From contig BCKK01000005.1 in assembly GCA_001600615.1 (NCBI GenBank), positions 682,001-746,000 of the forward strand: a stretch of DNA of 64,000 bases. The letters run 5' to 3'. Below, in pieces: positions 19,636-32,000 of the stretch. Made by a program: the position numbers and the translations under genes. Position 1 is the stretch's first letter, and each line of letters begins with the position of its first letter. The notes under the pieces were generated by a model. It had not been told where the DNA came from. It was given only the letters and a program-made list of their open reading frames with translations, and did no database searches. This DNA comes from Dioszegia crocea (taxonomy: Eukaryota > Basidiomycota > Tremellomycetes > Tremellales > Bulleribasidiaceae).

Positions 19636-22600
19636 ATGTCTGTTCCCAATGATCCGGCCTATCAGGCTGATGCTGGCGCTGCAGCCTCGTCTTCCGGCCT
19701 GCATGCTGGTATGGCATCATGGCACCCGCCTGTCCCGTCCATGGCGGCATTACCTGTCGACATGAGCAAGACGGAACCCAAGCCGGCGTATTATAAGCTG
19801 CAGTTTGGGGATGACTATACCGGTTTCAGCTATTATGTGCGGACACTAGGCATTGTCATTGGGCGGAAATGCGTGAGTTGCTGGTTTCACGGTGTAGTTG
19901 CATCAGGATTCGGAACTGATAACTTTAGGAAAAGCCTATCCAGGTTCCTCCGCCGGATATCATGTCGCCGCAGGTACCTGCCAGACCGCCACTTGAGATA
20001 GGCGTGATGGATGGAGAGATGATGGATGTGCAGAATGATAGGATGGATCAGGGGGTGATGTCCCGGATGATCGGAACTGGGATGGAAGAGGTCTCAAATG
20101 ATCTCTTCCTTGGCGAATTGCAGTCGGGCATGGAAGAGGGGAATATGACAATGGCGGAGTCGGCAGGCGCTGGACCTTTCGGTCTGGAGGTGTCGCACGA
20201 GTCCGTCGATGGAGGAAGTGTGACTCCCGAAATCAAACCTCAAACCGTGCAAGCCGCCGAAATCGATCCAGGGCAGATCTCCACCATGGATGGTGATCTC
20301 CCCCAGGCCGACGGTCTCCACGATGTGGACGCAATGCAACAGGCTTTGCCAACCGACCCTACCACATCTTACACCAACGGCGCTCCTAATGGCGAATACG
20401 ATCTCGACCTCGATTTAGACCTCGATGTCGCGAGTGACGCAGCCATCATCCACTTCATGCTCAATGGGTCCGGTCCGGCCGAGATGGATGATTCATTTCC
20501 CCCACCACCCCCACCTCCCCCTACGAAGTCCGCTTCGTCGGTCGAACACGTCGACGTCGATCTTGGACCGCTAAAATCTGTATCTCGAAATCATGCCAAG
20601 ATCGATTTCAGGCCTGATTTAGGTCACTTCTGCCTGGAAATTCACGGACGGAATGGCGCTTGGGTAGACGATCGGTACTATGTAAAGGGATCTGCGGTAC
20701 CGCTATACCAAGGGTAAGCTGGACCACAACTCTTGTCTTGCCTATGCTAACGATCAGGTCCGTTATCCAAATTGCCACCCGTATCTTCTCCTTCATCCTC
20801 CCGCCTTCTCCTGGCGGATCCCCTTCCACCCCTCACGTGCTCGACGCGTCTTTCGACTCCAACAGCCCTCTCGACGATGTTCCTTATCCGTACAACCTCC
20901 CAGCCAGTCAATTGGGCTATCAGGAGTTCTTTGGCGAATCCGCCACTGCCACTGCCGGACCCGGACCTGCTACCCTCTCGCAACAGGTCCCACAGCCTTT
21001 CAACGCCTTTACGGCGCAAGACGGGCAGGGATTGGGATTGGGCATGGAGTATGATTGGAGTCAAGACAAGCGGAAGGGGCGCCATCACTGGACCGAAGAG
21101 TGGAGCAGTGAGGATAGCGAGGATAGCTGGGACAGCTGGGATGAGAGTGATGAAGTCGAAGAGAGGAAGATTCATCGACGGAGGAGAAGAGGAAGAAGAA
21201 TGGATGAGGGGGAATCGGAATTGTCTAGTGTTGAAGATGGCTCCGAGGAGGAAGAGGAAGAAGATGACGATGATGAAGATGACAGTGAGGATGAAGGCGA
21301 GGAGGAAGAAATGGAGGAGGAAATCGTTGTCGCTAAAGTCCCCGAGTCGGCGAAGGACGATCCGATGCTTGACGAGGTTGACAAGCCGAAGAAACGAGGT
21401 CGACCAAAGGCACCCAGCGTATCTCAGGCGCCTGCCGCAACACCGAGTGTGGTGGTCAAGGAGGAGATTGACGTACCACTCGCTGTCAATCGTCCTGGAA
21501 AGGCCCCTGCCCAGAGTGGGAAACTGCCGTCGAAAAGTGTCAAAGCCGTCAAGGCACTCAAGGCGCAAGCCAAGTCAAAGCAGGCGGCGGCATCTGGTGA
21601 TGTGGACATGGCGGATGCTAGCGCCAGTGTGGCAGAAGTGACGGAGGCTAAGAAGGTCAAGAAGGTCAAGGCGGAAGTCATAGGCGAGGCGAAGGCGGTA
21701 GAAGCGCCACCGAAAGATAAGGAGAAGGAAAAGGAGAAGGAAAACGTTAAGGAGAAGGAGAAAGACAAGGAGAAGCCCAAACCACCACCCAAGAAGGTTG
21801 GCCCCAAAAAAGTCAAAGCTGTACCCCCACCTCCGCCCCCAAAGCTCCCTTCAGTTCCCGGTGTGCTCATTCCTGGCCTTTCGGTCCAGGTTACGCCTCC
21901 TCCTCCTCGGCCCGCCCCTCCCCCTCCCACCCTGGCAGCCGCAATGGCAGCTGCGGCCCCTCCCCGTCCCCCTCAACCGCGCCCACCACCGCCACCAGGC
22001 AGTATCAGACCACCTCCCGGTACCGTCCGGCCTCCTCTCCCTCCTCATCCCAACCAGCCTCAGGTCGGACAATCCGTCCGTCCTCCTATCCGACCGCCTA
22101 TCCGTCCTCCCGGCATCGCACCCGGATCATTGCCAAATCGTCCGCCACTTCCTCCTCCTCCTGCCGTCCGACCTCCCGGCATTCGTCCTCCCCCTCCATC
22201 TGCTCATCCCATCCCCCAACCCCCAAACACTCCTCGGCCTGTCCCAGTACACGCTGTCTCTGCGTCTGCACAGAGTACAGCTGCTTCATCTCCCGGTGGC
22301 ACCCCCGAACCCCAAAAGCCATTCTACCTCACCGAGCTGATTGAAACTCCGGGCCGACCAGGACACATCATCGTCAATGTCCCTATTCCTCCCTCTGGTG
22401 CTGGACCTCGTCCACCTCCCGGTCCGCTCATCGGTCTCGATGGCGAGAACTTCATTGGACCACCTCCAATCAAGCCCACAGCCACATTTGCCATCATCAT
22501 CTACTCGGCGCTTGCAAACCTCCAGCGGGGCAGAGGAACGCTAGGAGAGGTGTGTAATTGGATTGCAGGGGAATGGGAGTGGTTCCGACTGAATGTCGAC

Positions 22601-24241
22601 ACGGGGTGGCAAAACTCAATCAGGCACAATCTGTCACTCAATAAGGCGTTCCTCAAAGTTCCACGTATTCCAGAGGACGATCCCGAATCCAAGGGATCAG
22701 TATGGATTATCGATCCGAAGGAGGGACCGATATTTGAGGAGAAGCAGAGGAAAGAGTCCCACAAGAGTGAAGGCAAGACTCGGACGGCGGAAATGCGGGC
22801 GGTGCGCGAGCGACAGAAGGTAGATGAGCGCACAAAGATGGTCAAGGATGGTGTAATCCCGCCTCCTCTCACTCCGCCACTTGCACGACCGGTAGTCACT
22901 GCACCCCTCGCCCGCCCTCCTCCACAACCCCGAGTAAGCGCGCCGGTCATTCGTCCCACTCCTCGTCCACCCGCAGCTGTGCAAATCCCCAAAGGCCCTG
23001 TTCTTCCCAAAGAGAAAGTGGCGGTCTCATTCGATATCATCACTCCCGCCATGCGTGCCGAATCCCTCATCCAGACGCTCGACTCGAATGGGAATCCCCT
23101 ACCCTTCGTGTGTAGTCCTACCGCACTTGTCCTCGAGCGATCGGCATTCGGACACCTTACCCCCGATATCATCGAAAAGCTCCATCTGCTCGGTGCGCAC
23201 GTTGCGGTCGAGGTCTTGCTGTCTTGGGTCAACAATAAGAATAAGCAGCAATTGTTGAAAGCAGCTCAGGCCAAGGCGGCGTCCAATGCGGCGGCGTCAG
23301 CGTCTGCTTCCAGCCGACCAGCAATCAGGCCCAATCCCGCCTCAAAGCAGGCTCGTCCCCCTGTCAGACCACCCGCCACCAACACTGCCACGGCCAGACC
23401 TCCTTCCATTGCCCCAGCTCGTCCTCCACCACCATCAGCGTCTGGCACCCATGCAGCATCAGCCGCGAGACCACCAGACAACGGGCCAAACACCCGTCCA
23501 CCCCCTCCCTCCTCAGCCGCCAGACCACCGCCGGGCCCCGGACAAAACACTAAAGCTCCCATCGGCGGCGCTTCTAAACCTGCAGCAGGCGGACCTCCTA
23601 AGCCGGGCTCCAGTCTTGGGCCCGCTCCGCCCGGCGCGACAATGACCAAGATCATCACCATGATTGCGACTGTCGCGGCTGCAAACGGGGACGTCAAGAC
23701 GGTCGGTCAGCATGCTGTTGCCTTACTAAGGTATATCAAGATGGTGGGCGCGGCGATTGATTTAAAGGCCGCAGAACGGATATGGGCAACAGGAATTGTT
23801 CCGCCTTTCACCAAGGGCGGAGCAGGCGGAGGTATGGGGAATGGGGTCAAGCCGAACGGTGCTGGAGTCAATGGAGGTGTGGGGGGAGTGAAGAAGGTGG
23901 GCGGGCCTGGAGGTGCGCCAGGTTTGAGTCCTGGAATGGCGCCAAAGGGTCCAAATCAACTTCGACCGTCACCTGGACCTTCATCGGCTGGAGGTCGGAC
24001 ACCTACTTTACCTACGCAAAATCTGGCTTCGACTCCAGCCGCACGGACAGCGCCGCTACCTCAGCCGGGAACGGCGGTCAGGCCTAATCCAGGTATGGCT
24101 GGCGGGCCAGGTGCAGGTGGGCCGATGAAGCGGAAACTTGAGGAGGGAGAGGGAGGTGGACAGAGGCAGGGCCAGGCTGGTCCGAGTACAGTCATGGCGT
24201 CAGAGGCGAAGAGACCGAAACTTGAAGCTGGGGGATCGTGA
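19636..24241 (+). CDS. FHL1: FHL1-type FHA/forkhead transcription factor (3 exons, 1501 aa)
   Basis: Exons 19636-19872, 19929-20713, 20758-24241. FHA parts: YYVRTLGIVIGRKC (about 65-79), then after a ~200-residue acidic low-complexity insertion VDVDLGPLKSVSRNHAKIDF (about 285-305) and HGRNGAWVDD...VPLYQGSVIQIA. The VDVDLGP.KS.SR.HA arrangement resembles yeast Fhl1, a regulator of ribosomal-protein genes. An Asp/Glu run (about 480-540), Lys-rich and long Pro-rich tracts follow. The forkhead domain (about 915-1000) has the canonical recognition helix WQNSIRHNLSLNKAFLKV. The C-terminus is Pro/Gly/Ala-rich. Family identity is firm; target genes are inferred from yeast. DLDLDLDLDV near 20400 is a codon-level repeat. 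Confidence 0.85.
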
Positions 24242-24555
24242 GAGGTTGGCGTTGGGGAATGGGTTGGGGAAAGTTGGGGCTTTATACACGTGAACATTGT
24301 TTAGTAGTCGTATCGTAGTTGAGGGATAGAAAGAGAACTATCTAGAGGTGGAGTTGAAGGAATCTGTAGAGTTGTATCTGAGCCGAGATTTTAGATGTCT
24401 AGGTAGAGTGATTAGGTAGACCCAAGGATGTAGAGAGTATATAATCTCGCACAACAAGGGACTAAGACTTTGTGCGTAACGCAACCCCAAGACGAAGCAG
24501 GCCAAGTGCAGAAAGTACATGCCAGTACCTAACCACCATATCCCCAAAAAGCCCG
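24242..24555. other. Convergent intergenic region
   Basis: Joins the 3' ends of the FHL1-like gene (+) and the fucosyltransferase-like gene (-). Contains only presumed 3' UTR sequence; I see no gene or clear repeat. Confidence 0.5.
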
Positions 24556-26610
24556 TTAAATAACATCCCACGTCCAGGTCCAGCCATCCGGTACGGGATG
24601 GGCGTAAGACGGTGACATAAATCTCGCCAAGCCTTGATGCCATTCCTTACACCGCAGATAAGCGAGAATGCTCACTAGTCGTCAGTCACTGCGAGTCTGC
24701 AACACTCACTTGTGCTTGTCCGCATACCGACCAGACCTGTGGCTTGGGCTAGTATAATTGAATCCACAATGACTGGCAGCCTGTGAGGTCAGCTCGTGAC
24801 TTATGATATCCGGAACGGTATCCGAGTTCTCCTAGCATATGCAGGTGGATCTCCTTTGTGCGATCCTGGGGTGGCGAGCGGAAGGGCAAAAGAGACTGAC
24901 CAAGTATCTTCCCCGTATATCCCAAGATGGTCATGCCGGGATATGATGAAACCATAGTCCAGAAGAGGTTGCCTGGTATGTCAGCTGGATCTACTCGTGA
25001 TCTAAACACCCTAGGAACCTACAGCCATGTCTGACTCGTTTCGTCTGTGCTGACTAGAACGTGTTGGATTTTGATACCCTTGCTTTCCCAGATGGACTGC
25101 TTCAGCTGCCATGCCACATAGGCGAAATGTTTGGGTTCGAGGGTGAGCCATTCGGGGCCAAAGTCTGGTTCAGGGTCAGCTGAGAGCATCCGGCGGAGAA
25201 AATGGGATACTGACCTCCGCGTCGGATATGGATGGCAATGTACTATAACACATCAGCCATCTTTGCATGTCCCAAACCAGTTCAAAGAAGGATACCAAAA
25301 CTTACCGGCGCGCCCTTCTCACCCAACAAACGACCTACAACCCTCTCCGTCAGATGTGTCAACTCGGGTCTGAACCGCATATGTCTCCCCACGCTAGCCC
25401 AAGATCCTAATCCCGATCGATACTCGTCGTGCAGATCATACCGCCCTGGCTGATCGACGAACCAGTATGCCGAGTCCAGACATGAGAGGACGTTATCTGG
25501 CGGATGGTCTCCTCCGTCCGGCATAGGGAATTTGAACTCAGTCATGGTCTCCAATGATGAGGCGGGGATGGAAGAGTGGGTCTTCTTGAGAAATTCGGAT
25601 GTCTTGGATAGGGAGACTTTCCAGGAATTGCGACCGGGGTCGAAAAGTTCAGTAGGAAGAGGTATGAGGTCCAGCGCTACGTCGTCAGCACCTTGGACAG
25701 GGAGGCGCCGCAGAAGAAGACTTACTAGCGTTCATCCTGAATGAAGGATCATCCGGTATTGCCCCTACATTATTGTAAAAGCTCCAACATCTCAACTTCT
25801 CCACCTCGCCCTCTTGAGGTTCAATCCACTCATCCATCCCCTTATCACCAAATTCGGCATCGCGTCGTATACGCATCCAACGCTCTTGTATGCCCTGTGT
25901 CTGCTTGAGCTCGTGCATCTCCACCACGGGTAGATCATCTAGCGCGCCGCGAAGGTGATGTAGGTCAAACACCTCGGATACTGGCAAGTCGTGGCCTGTG
26001 TTTTCATTGTAGTGGTGGAAATGGGGCCAGAAGGGGGTGAGGATGGGAATGCGGTTGGAGTGATGGGCGAGATGTATGACTAGCGGGTGTTAGCCATTGA
26101 GCAGGAGTGGGCAAGCGGAGATCCGTCAAGATGGGAAGTCACAGACGTACGCGTAAACAGCTCAATGACCTATTTTGCTGTCAGCTCGATGCACGACAAG
26201 AAGTACAGTCTATAAGTCAAGAGAAATTACACACCTGGTTGTTCCATCTGTAGAAGTCAGCCAGGGCCTCAGGCAAAGCTTTAGTCCAAATGCAGATGGA
26301 CTGACCCTAGATTAGGAAACGAAAGCAAATATCGTTTATCCCTCCTAACATTCTCCCCAATCGTAGCCTTCGCGCCCTGACTTCTCAACGCACCCCAACT
26401 AGCTCGCCGACGAGGATCTGAGCCCTCGAGCTGGCCTGGCCATCCGGTCCAGACGCGACTGTCTTCTCGGGTACCTCTCGAACTGCGGTAGGTGATGATG
26501 AGGATGATGAGTACGAGCAACCCTACCAAGGCGCGCCGTTGTCTAGGATTCAGCCGGGATAGCCATGATGCCTGCGATGAGTGCCTGTCCTTGCGCGGTC
26601 TGGACAGCAT
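24556..26610 (-). CDS. O-fucosyltransferase-like type II membrane protein (10 exons, 497 aa)
   Basis: Exons 26306-26610, 26235-26247, 26151-26169, 25726-26079, 25306-25676, 25215-25242, 25023-25164, 24901-24972, 24710-24780, 24556-24674; all phases agree. A basic N-terminus and one membrane helix (about 27-41) predict a Golgi type II enzyme. Motifs of the GDP-fucose protein O-fucosyltransferase superfamily (PF10250-like): FPNLGWNNQVIE (about 100), HHSNRIPILTPFWPHF, IAIHIRRGDFGPEW, and a C-terminal VGMRTSTMSILAYLR. The WNNQ, VIELFT and HIRRG segments sit in exons of 13, 19 and 28 nt. Intron 8 (24781-24900) is long and has an alternative acceptor that leads to a stop. Donor and acceptor specificity are not proven by sequence. 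The next gene is a GDP-fucose-transporter homologue. Confidence 0.8.
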
Positions 26611-26879
26611 GGGATAGTGCAGCAAAGGGGAAGTGAGATGGGCGGATGATCTTGACGCGTTGCTCGCGCGAAATTCTGAAACACGCCCGTTTTGATCTGG
26701 ACAAAGGCTAAATTTTGGCGTAGAGGTCCCCAATCAACCCGAAGCTCAGCGAGTTGTACTACCCGTCGTAGTACATTCTCATAAGTGATCACGGTGTCGA
26801 AAACAACGTCATTGAGCCGACCATCCCCAAAGTCAAAGGATCAAAGGATACACCAAGTCCATGTGCGGCCCTAACTTTG

Positions 26880-28597
26880 CTATCTGTTCGCCTCAAGGGA
26901 ATTCTTACTCTTCTCCGTGCCCGAACCCCCAAACCCAACCTCCTTCTCCCGCGTACCCCGCTCAAGCGACTCCAAGTCCGGACCGGACGCCACAGGCTGA
27001 TATGCTGCAGCTTGTTTGCCCTCCTCGCTTTTGGCGTAGACGTAAAGACCTGAGCCAGCAGTGATGAGGAAGATGGAGATGATGCGGCCGCTATCTGATC
27101 AGCTGGGACATCATACATACGCCAGGGCTGCTAGACTTACCGCGAGAGAACATCGCCAAAGATGTACACTGCGAAGAAGGTCTGAAGAACACCTCGGACG
27201 GCTGATGAAATCACTTCAAGGTCAGCCATGTTATCGTCCAAAATGAAGATAGAAAGAATGTTGGAATAGTCAACTTACTATGTGTAACTGGTGAGGTGAC
27301 TTTGATTGATAACATAGCTGCCAGACTTATGAGGAAGCCGAAGAAGCCCTAAATATTAGCATTTCGGTTGGATACTACAAATGCCGTTGACTCACAGTGA
27401 TCGAAGCTCCCATGACGAAGGTCTTGGCGTCGTATCCTGCCAATATGCGTAATGTACCAGGGAGCTCTCCAGCCAGAGCGACCATAGGAAGCAGGAACAA
27501 GGTCGAGAGGATGTTGTTGTAGTACGACAGCGCCATAGGCGAGCCGTTGACAACAGCCTGGTGGATCAGCCGAATCCGAGTCTACTTTCGTGACGGCTTA
27601 CCAAGCCACGCTTGATCAATACCGCATGTCCTGCACTGGCTATACTGGACAATCCGCCGAACATGATGCCCAGGTTGGAAGATCCGCCTCCAGCTACTGC
27701 AGCGCTGGCTTTTGACGAGGCGTGATTTGGGTCAAAGAGCACACCGGAGAAGAATCCAATCGTCACGACAGAGGCGGCAATGACGGTAAGTCTGGATGGA
27801 ATTTGCTAGAGTGTGAGCTTTTGGCCACTGCCATTAGCATCCCAACAACAGCTTACGTTTAGTGCGAACATGCTGATCACTATTGTTGAAGGCAAAACCA
27901 TCCCGCGAGCTACCTGGTGGAAAGACGCATCGACCTTGTCATCAGCTGATGACTCGTTGACCTGCAGGCTTGACTGACATATTGCAGGCAGTAGTTGTTG
28001 AAGCTGTCTGTCAGTACAGACTACGAGATGATGCAGCTTGTAAACTCACGTCAGACCAAGTACGTTGACCATTGTCAATGGCACAAGAGCCTTGGCAATG
28101 GACATGTCGAATCTGTTCCCTCAATCAGCTGAGCCACAGGCCAGAGGCACGTTGTCGTACCTTGGAGTCTTGAATGGTCCGACCTTGCTTTCCACAAATA
28201 GCAGCACGACGGCTACTGCAGATTGGCAGAGCAGTAAGAAAACAGGAAGAGGATTCGAGCTGAGTACGTCTGGAACGAGTCAGCTACGATCTCCCAATGC
28301 CTCGAAAAGCCAGGTTTTTACGAGCCAGCGTCAGTCAAGTCAGCGGGCAAAGCGTACTTTTATTGAGCATGGTCATACTAATAGCCGATATCATATAGAA
28401 GGAGATCGTACCAAGCTGCTGTGTCAGCTCATCGTGATGTAGCCAGAGGCCTTCGCAGCATCTACCCATCTCGAGGTCGAGAACGGGGAATTGGACCCCG
28501 AGATGGGCGGATATAGCCGTTTGGGTCCATTTTTGAGTCAGAAAAGACAGCTCACCACTGCAAGCTGTGACGGCGCTTCCGCCTGTGTGGCTGGCAT
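26880..28597 (-). CDS. SLC35C1-like GDP-fucose (nucleotide-sugar) transporter (11 exons, 364 aa)
   Basis: Exons 28556-28597, 28358-28415, 28161-28269, 28050-28112, 27979-28003, 27857-27934, 27602-27805, 27396-27557, 27279-27348, 27141-27213, 26880-27090. About ten hydrophobic helices are predicted. Family marks: MTMLNKNVLSS, VNVLGLTFNNYCLQYVDASF, VARGMVLPSTIV, MALSYYNNILST and IKVTSPVTHMISSAVRGV. FNNYCLQYV.ASF..VAR and SYYNN are typical of Golgi GDP-fucose transporters. The acceptor at 27935 is chosen over 27914 because it restores VDASFHQ, which aligns with that family. Exon 5 is only 25 nt. Tandem and co-oriented with the O-fucosyltransferase-like gene 269 bp downstream, suggesting a common pathway. 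GDP-mannose or another GDP-sugar is possible. Confidence 0.8.
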
Positions 28598-29006
28598 GAT
28601 CCTCCGAGTATTATTTGGTGTGTGCTGCTTGGGATATGTGTAGAGATGGGACTGAGAGATGTCATGACCTCAGCGACGCGACTTTTGCCGTAAACAAAAA
28701 CCGCGCCAAATCCTGATCCGTGCGAAAAGGGGGGACCATTTAAGGGCACCTCCAACTGCTCCTTTGCGTGCCTTTAATCCAAACTCAGCTTTTCCTCTCT
28801 TCTCCCCTGTACTAGGGGTACATGCTGATCATACAATCACCTCCACACACAACAAGGAGGTAGATTTGCCGACAAATCTTACCACGGTGCGAAAAAAAAT
28901 CCTCCTGATCCGACCCATCGTTGAGGCAGGGCTGCTCCAAGTCGCATCTCGCTTCCCCGCCGTAAGCGAGTCCCTCTCGGCGACCGCATAGGAGCCACGC
29001 ACGACT
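28598..29006. promoter_or_regulatory. Divergent promoter (GDP-sugar transporter / BUR1-like kinase)
   Basis: 409 bp separate the two start codons. Contains an AAGGGGGGACC stretch and an A-run at 28892-28898; no ORF of note and no motif I would name. Confidence 0.45.
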
Positions 29007-32000
29007 ATGGCATACTTGGGCCACAGCGATGCCGAAGAGGGAGAGGTCGACGAGTTCGTAATTCAGGCCGGACCTTCCCGAGCCCCGCTGCCACCACCAG
29101 CCAAGGCTCGTCCATCTCGGAGTCCAAATCGTAAAGCCTCCGCTATGGCAGGGCTCTCTCGAAGCCCGGTCCTCAAACCCTCCCCCATCGCGGGATCTTC
29201 CCGTCTCCCTGATATCTCTCTTCCTCCGCGACCACGAATAGACGTCCGCGGCCCCAATGCTATACTGGACGCCATCTCTCCCAGTAAGCCCATCCCTGCA
29301 CCTCTCGGTCTGGGTCTGCCATCCAAACCGAAACCATCCAAACCGGGACCATCCACGACCGAGCTATCCAAACCTCCCTTGACGAAGAAGACATCTTGGT
29401 CTCCGACCAAACCGCCCGCCAGTCTGCCACCAATCAAATTGCCAGCTGCGGTAGCATCATCTTCCACTCTGCGAGTCGGTTTCCCGAGTCTCGACTCGTC
29501 GAAGCCTCGCCGCAGCCCTTCTCCTCCACGGCGTCGCTCTCGATCCCGGTCACAACCTCGGTCACAGTCTAAGAAGGCTCCAAGTGGAAGTCAGGAGACA
29601 CAGGGGCGCGAGAGTAGGCAATCGGATTGGGTCAAAGAGCAGCCTCGGCAGACCAGCGGAATGGGCTGGGTGCCCCCGGGACATCACGACAGAAACTCTG
29701 GGCGCGAGGCTGAGGAGCGTTATGATGAATACGATAATAGGGGGCGGAATCATGGCGAATACGTCGGACTCCGGAGCTATAGGCGAAATCCAGATCAGGG
29801 AGGCGGTTTGCCATACGAGGAAACACCGAGATCAGGTACCCGCCCCAGATCCGATTATCATGACCGGGAGTACGATGACGATTATCGACATCCGAGGTCA
29901 GACAGACGGCACGATGAAAGGGCAGACGATCATCAGGACCGGCGAAATCATCGTGAGGATCGGTATCACCGCTCAGGTCCGTCTACCAGCGGCGCTGCGG
30001 CACCAGGGCGGACTGAGAAGGATACATGGGTGCCTAATTATGGTGACGAGGATATCTCGCGCTCTCAAGCTCGGTCTGGAGGGGAAAGGACTGGGCACAG
30101 AGATGAAGGAGATGGTCGGATGAGGGACAAGGACAGAGACAGAGATAGGAACCGGTTCCGCGAGTCAGACCGGGACCGGGAACGAGAACGAGAAAAGAAG
30201 TTACCAAGGGAGGACGAGAAGCGCCGAGAGGATGGTCACTCTGGAAAAGGGCATACGCGCTACGGTTCGGATCTGAGGGCGAAAGATTCGACTGATAAGT
30301 CTGGCCGGGATTTGAGGGATGGTAAGCCAGGCTCGCCCCCTCATCATCCTAGATCCCCGTCAGCAGGTCGTAGTGAGGGTGGAAAGCGAGGTGCATCACA
30401 TCATCGCCCTACACCGTCGGTATCACCTCGTCCCCCCACTCCACCTGGCGATTCGAACACCAGACCGAAGCAGATAAAGCGCCATACTGTCCACCGCCCT
30501 GCCGTTGATCCCAAGCCCCAAACCCCACAACCGCCCCCTCCTCCATCACACCCCAAATCTCCAGAAGGTCAGCCCCCTACGCCGCCCGGTGGACCCCCAC
30601 CACCACCTTCCCATACCCCACCGCCACCACCTCCCCCTCCTGAATCTTCGATAAATCCCTACGCCTACGATCCTCCAGTACACAAAGGAGTCGAATCTAT
30701 TCGTTCTCGTCCTCCTACCGATATACCCAATGGAAATGGGAACGGTGTACATTCTTCTGCCGGGTCCAACTATCGGCCAAACCGTGATGTTACTCGTCAT
30801 TCCACACCTGTGCCTCCTATCCGGCATGATAAGCACAAATTCACGATGTGGCCTGAGAAGAAGGAGAAGGAAAAGCTCGGACGGATATTTGAGGGGACGA
30901 CGACGCTGGAGGATTACGATCTGGGCACAAAGTTGGGAGAGGGAACGTTTGGGGTGGTCACTAAAGCTACGGAGAAGGTTGGAGGGGCAGTAGTGGCGCT
31001 TAAGAAGCTCATCACGCATAATCCGCGAGATGGGGTGAGTTGACGAGCGCGGTGTTTTTTGACCAGGAACAAAAGCTGATATCGATAGGTGTCTGTCACG
31101 ACTGTTCGTGAGATCAGAATTCTCAAGGCGTTGGAGCATGAGAACGTCGTTCCAATACGCGCCATGGTGGTCAATAGAAGTGAGTTAAGGCTTGCGCTAA
31201 GAATCCAGAGCGGACATAGCTGATTCTGTAGAGCATCCGAATGATCGATCCGACAGAGGAGACGTTTTCATGGTGTTCCCTTATATGGATCACGATCTCT
31301 GCGGTCTGCTCGCCAACAAAGCTTTTTCCATCACCGTTACCATCGCCAAAACTCTCCTCCGGCAGCTTCTGGAAGGTTTAGCTTATATCCACGGAGTAAG
31401 CCAACCACCTCCACGATACCGGAATGAATGCTGATACCTTGCGCAGCAAAACATCATCCATCGAGATATCAAAACTGCCAATATCCTAGTGGACCGAATG
31501 GGCAGGGTGATGATTGCAGATTTTGGTTTGGCAAGGGGATGGACACCCAAGGGTTCTATGCCCCCGCATATGGAAAATGAGTATACGAATATGGTCGTAA
31601 CGAGGTGGTATCGTGCGCCCGAGCTATTATTGGGGAGTACAAAATACGGGCCCGAGATTGATCTATGGTCAACTGGGTAGGTCCTCCACTAGATCTTATT
31701 GGCAATAGCTGATATGTCAGATGCGTATTTGGAGAAATGTTCTCTCGAAATCCGATAATATGTGGGGAATCAGACCGCGATCAGCTATACAAGATCGTCA
31801 CTCGGTGTGGACCTCTCGATGAAGAGTCTTTCCCTGGCTGGTCTGACCTGCCTGGATTTCCCGATTCAAAGGGACATCCATGGGATCAGATGTTGCTAGA
31901 TAAACCGCTCTTGGATCAGATGTATTCTGATCATAAGTAAGTCTTTTCGTGTGATGTTGAAGTCAATGCTGATGATCAGCATGAGTCGGGCGGCGCTCGA

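Noticed and set aside
20747..21568. 273-codon minus-strand ORF
   Set aside because: Antisense of the acidic and Lys-rich part of the FHL1-like gene; no motif.
22501..23235. 244-codon minus-strand ORF
   Set aside because: Antisense of the forkhead domain and flanks, where the plus frame has clear family motifs.
27914..27934. Acceptor at 27914 in the transporter gene
   Set aside because: In frame, but removes VDASFHQ, which aligns with the conserved segment of SLC35C1-type transporters.
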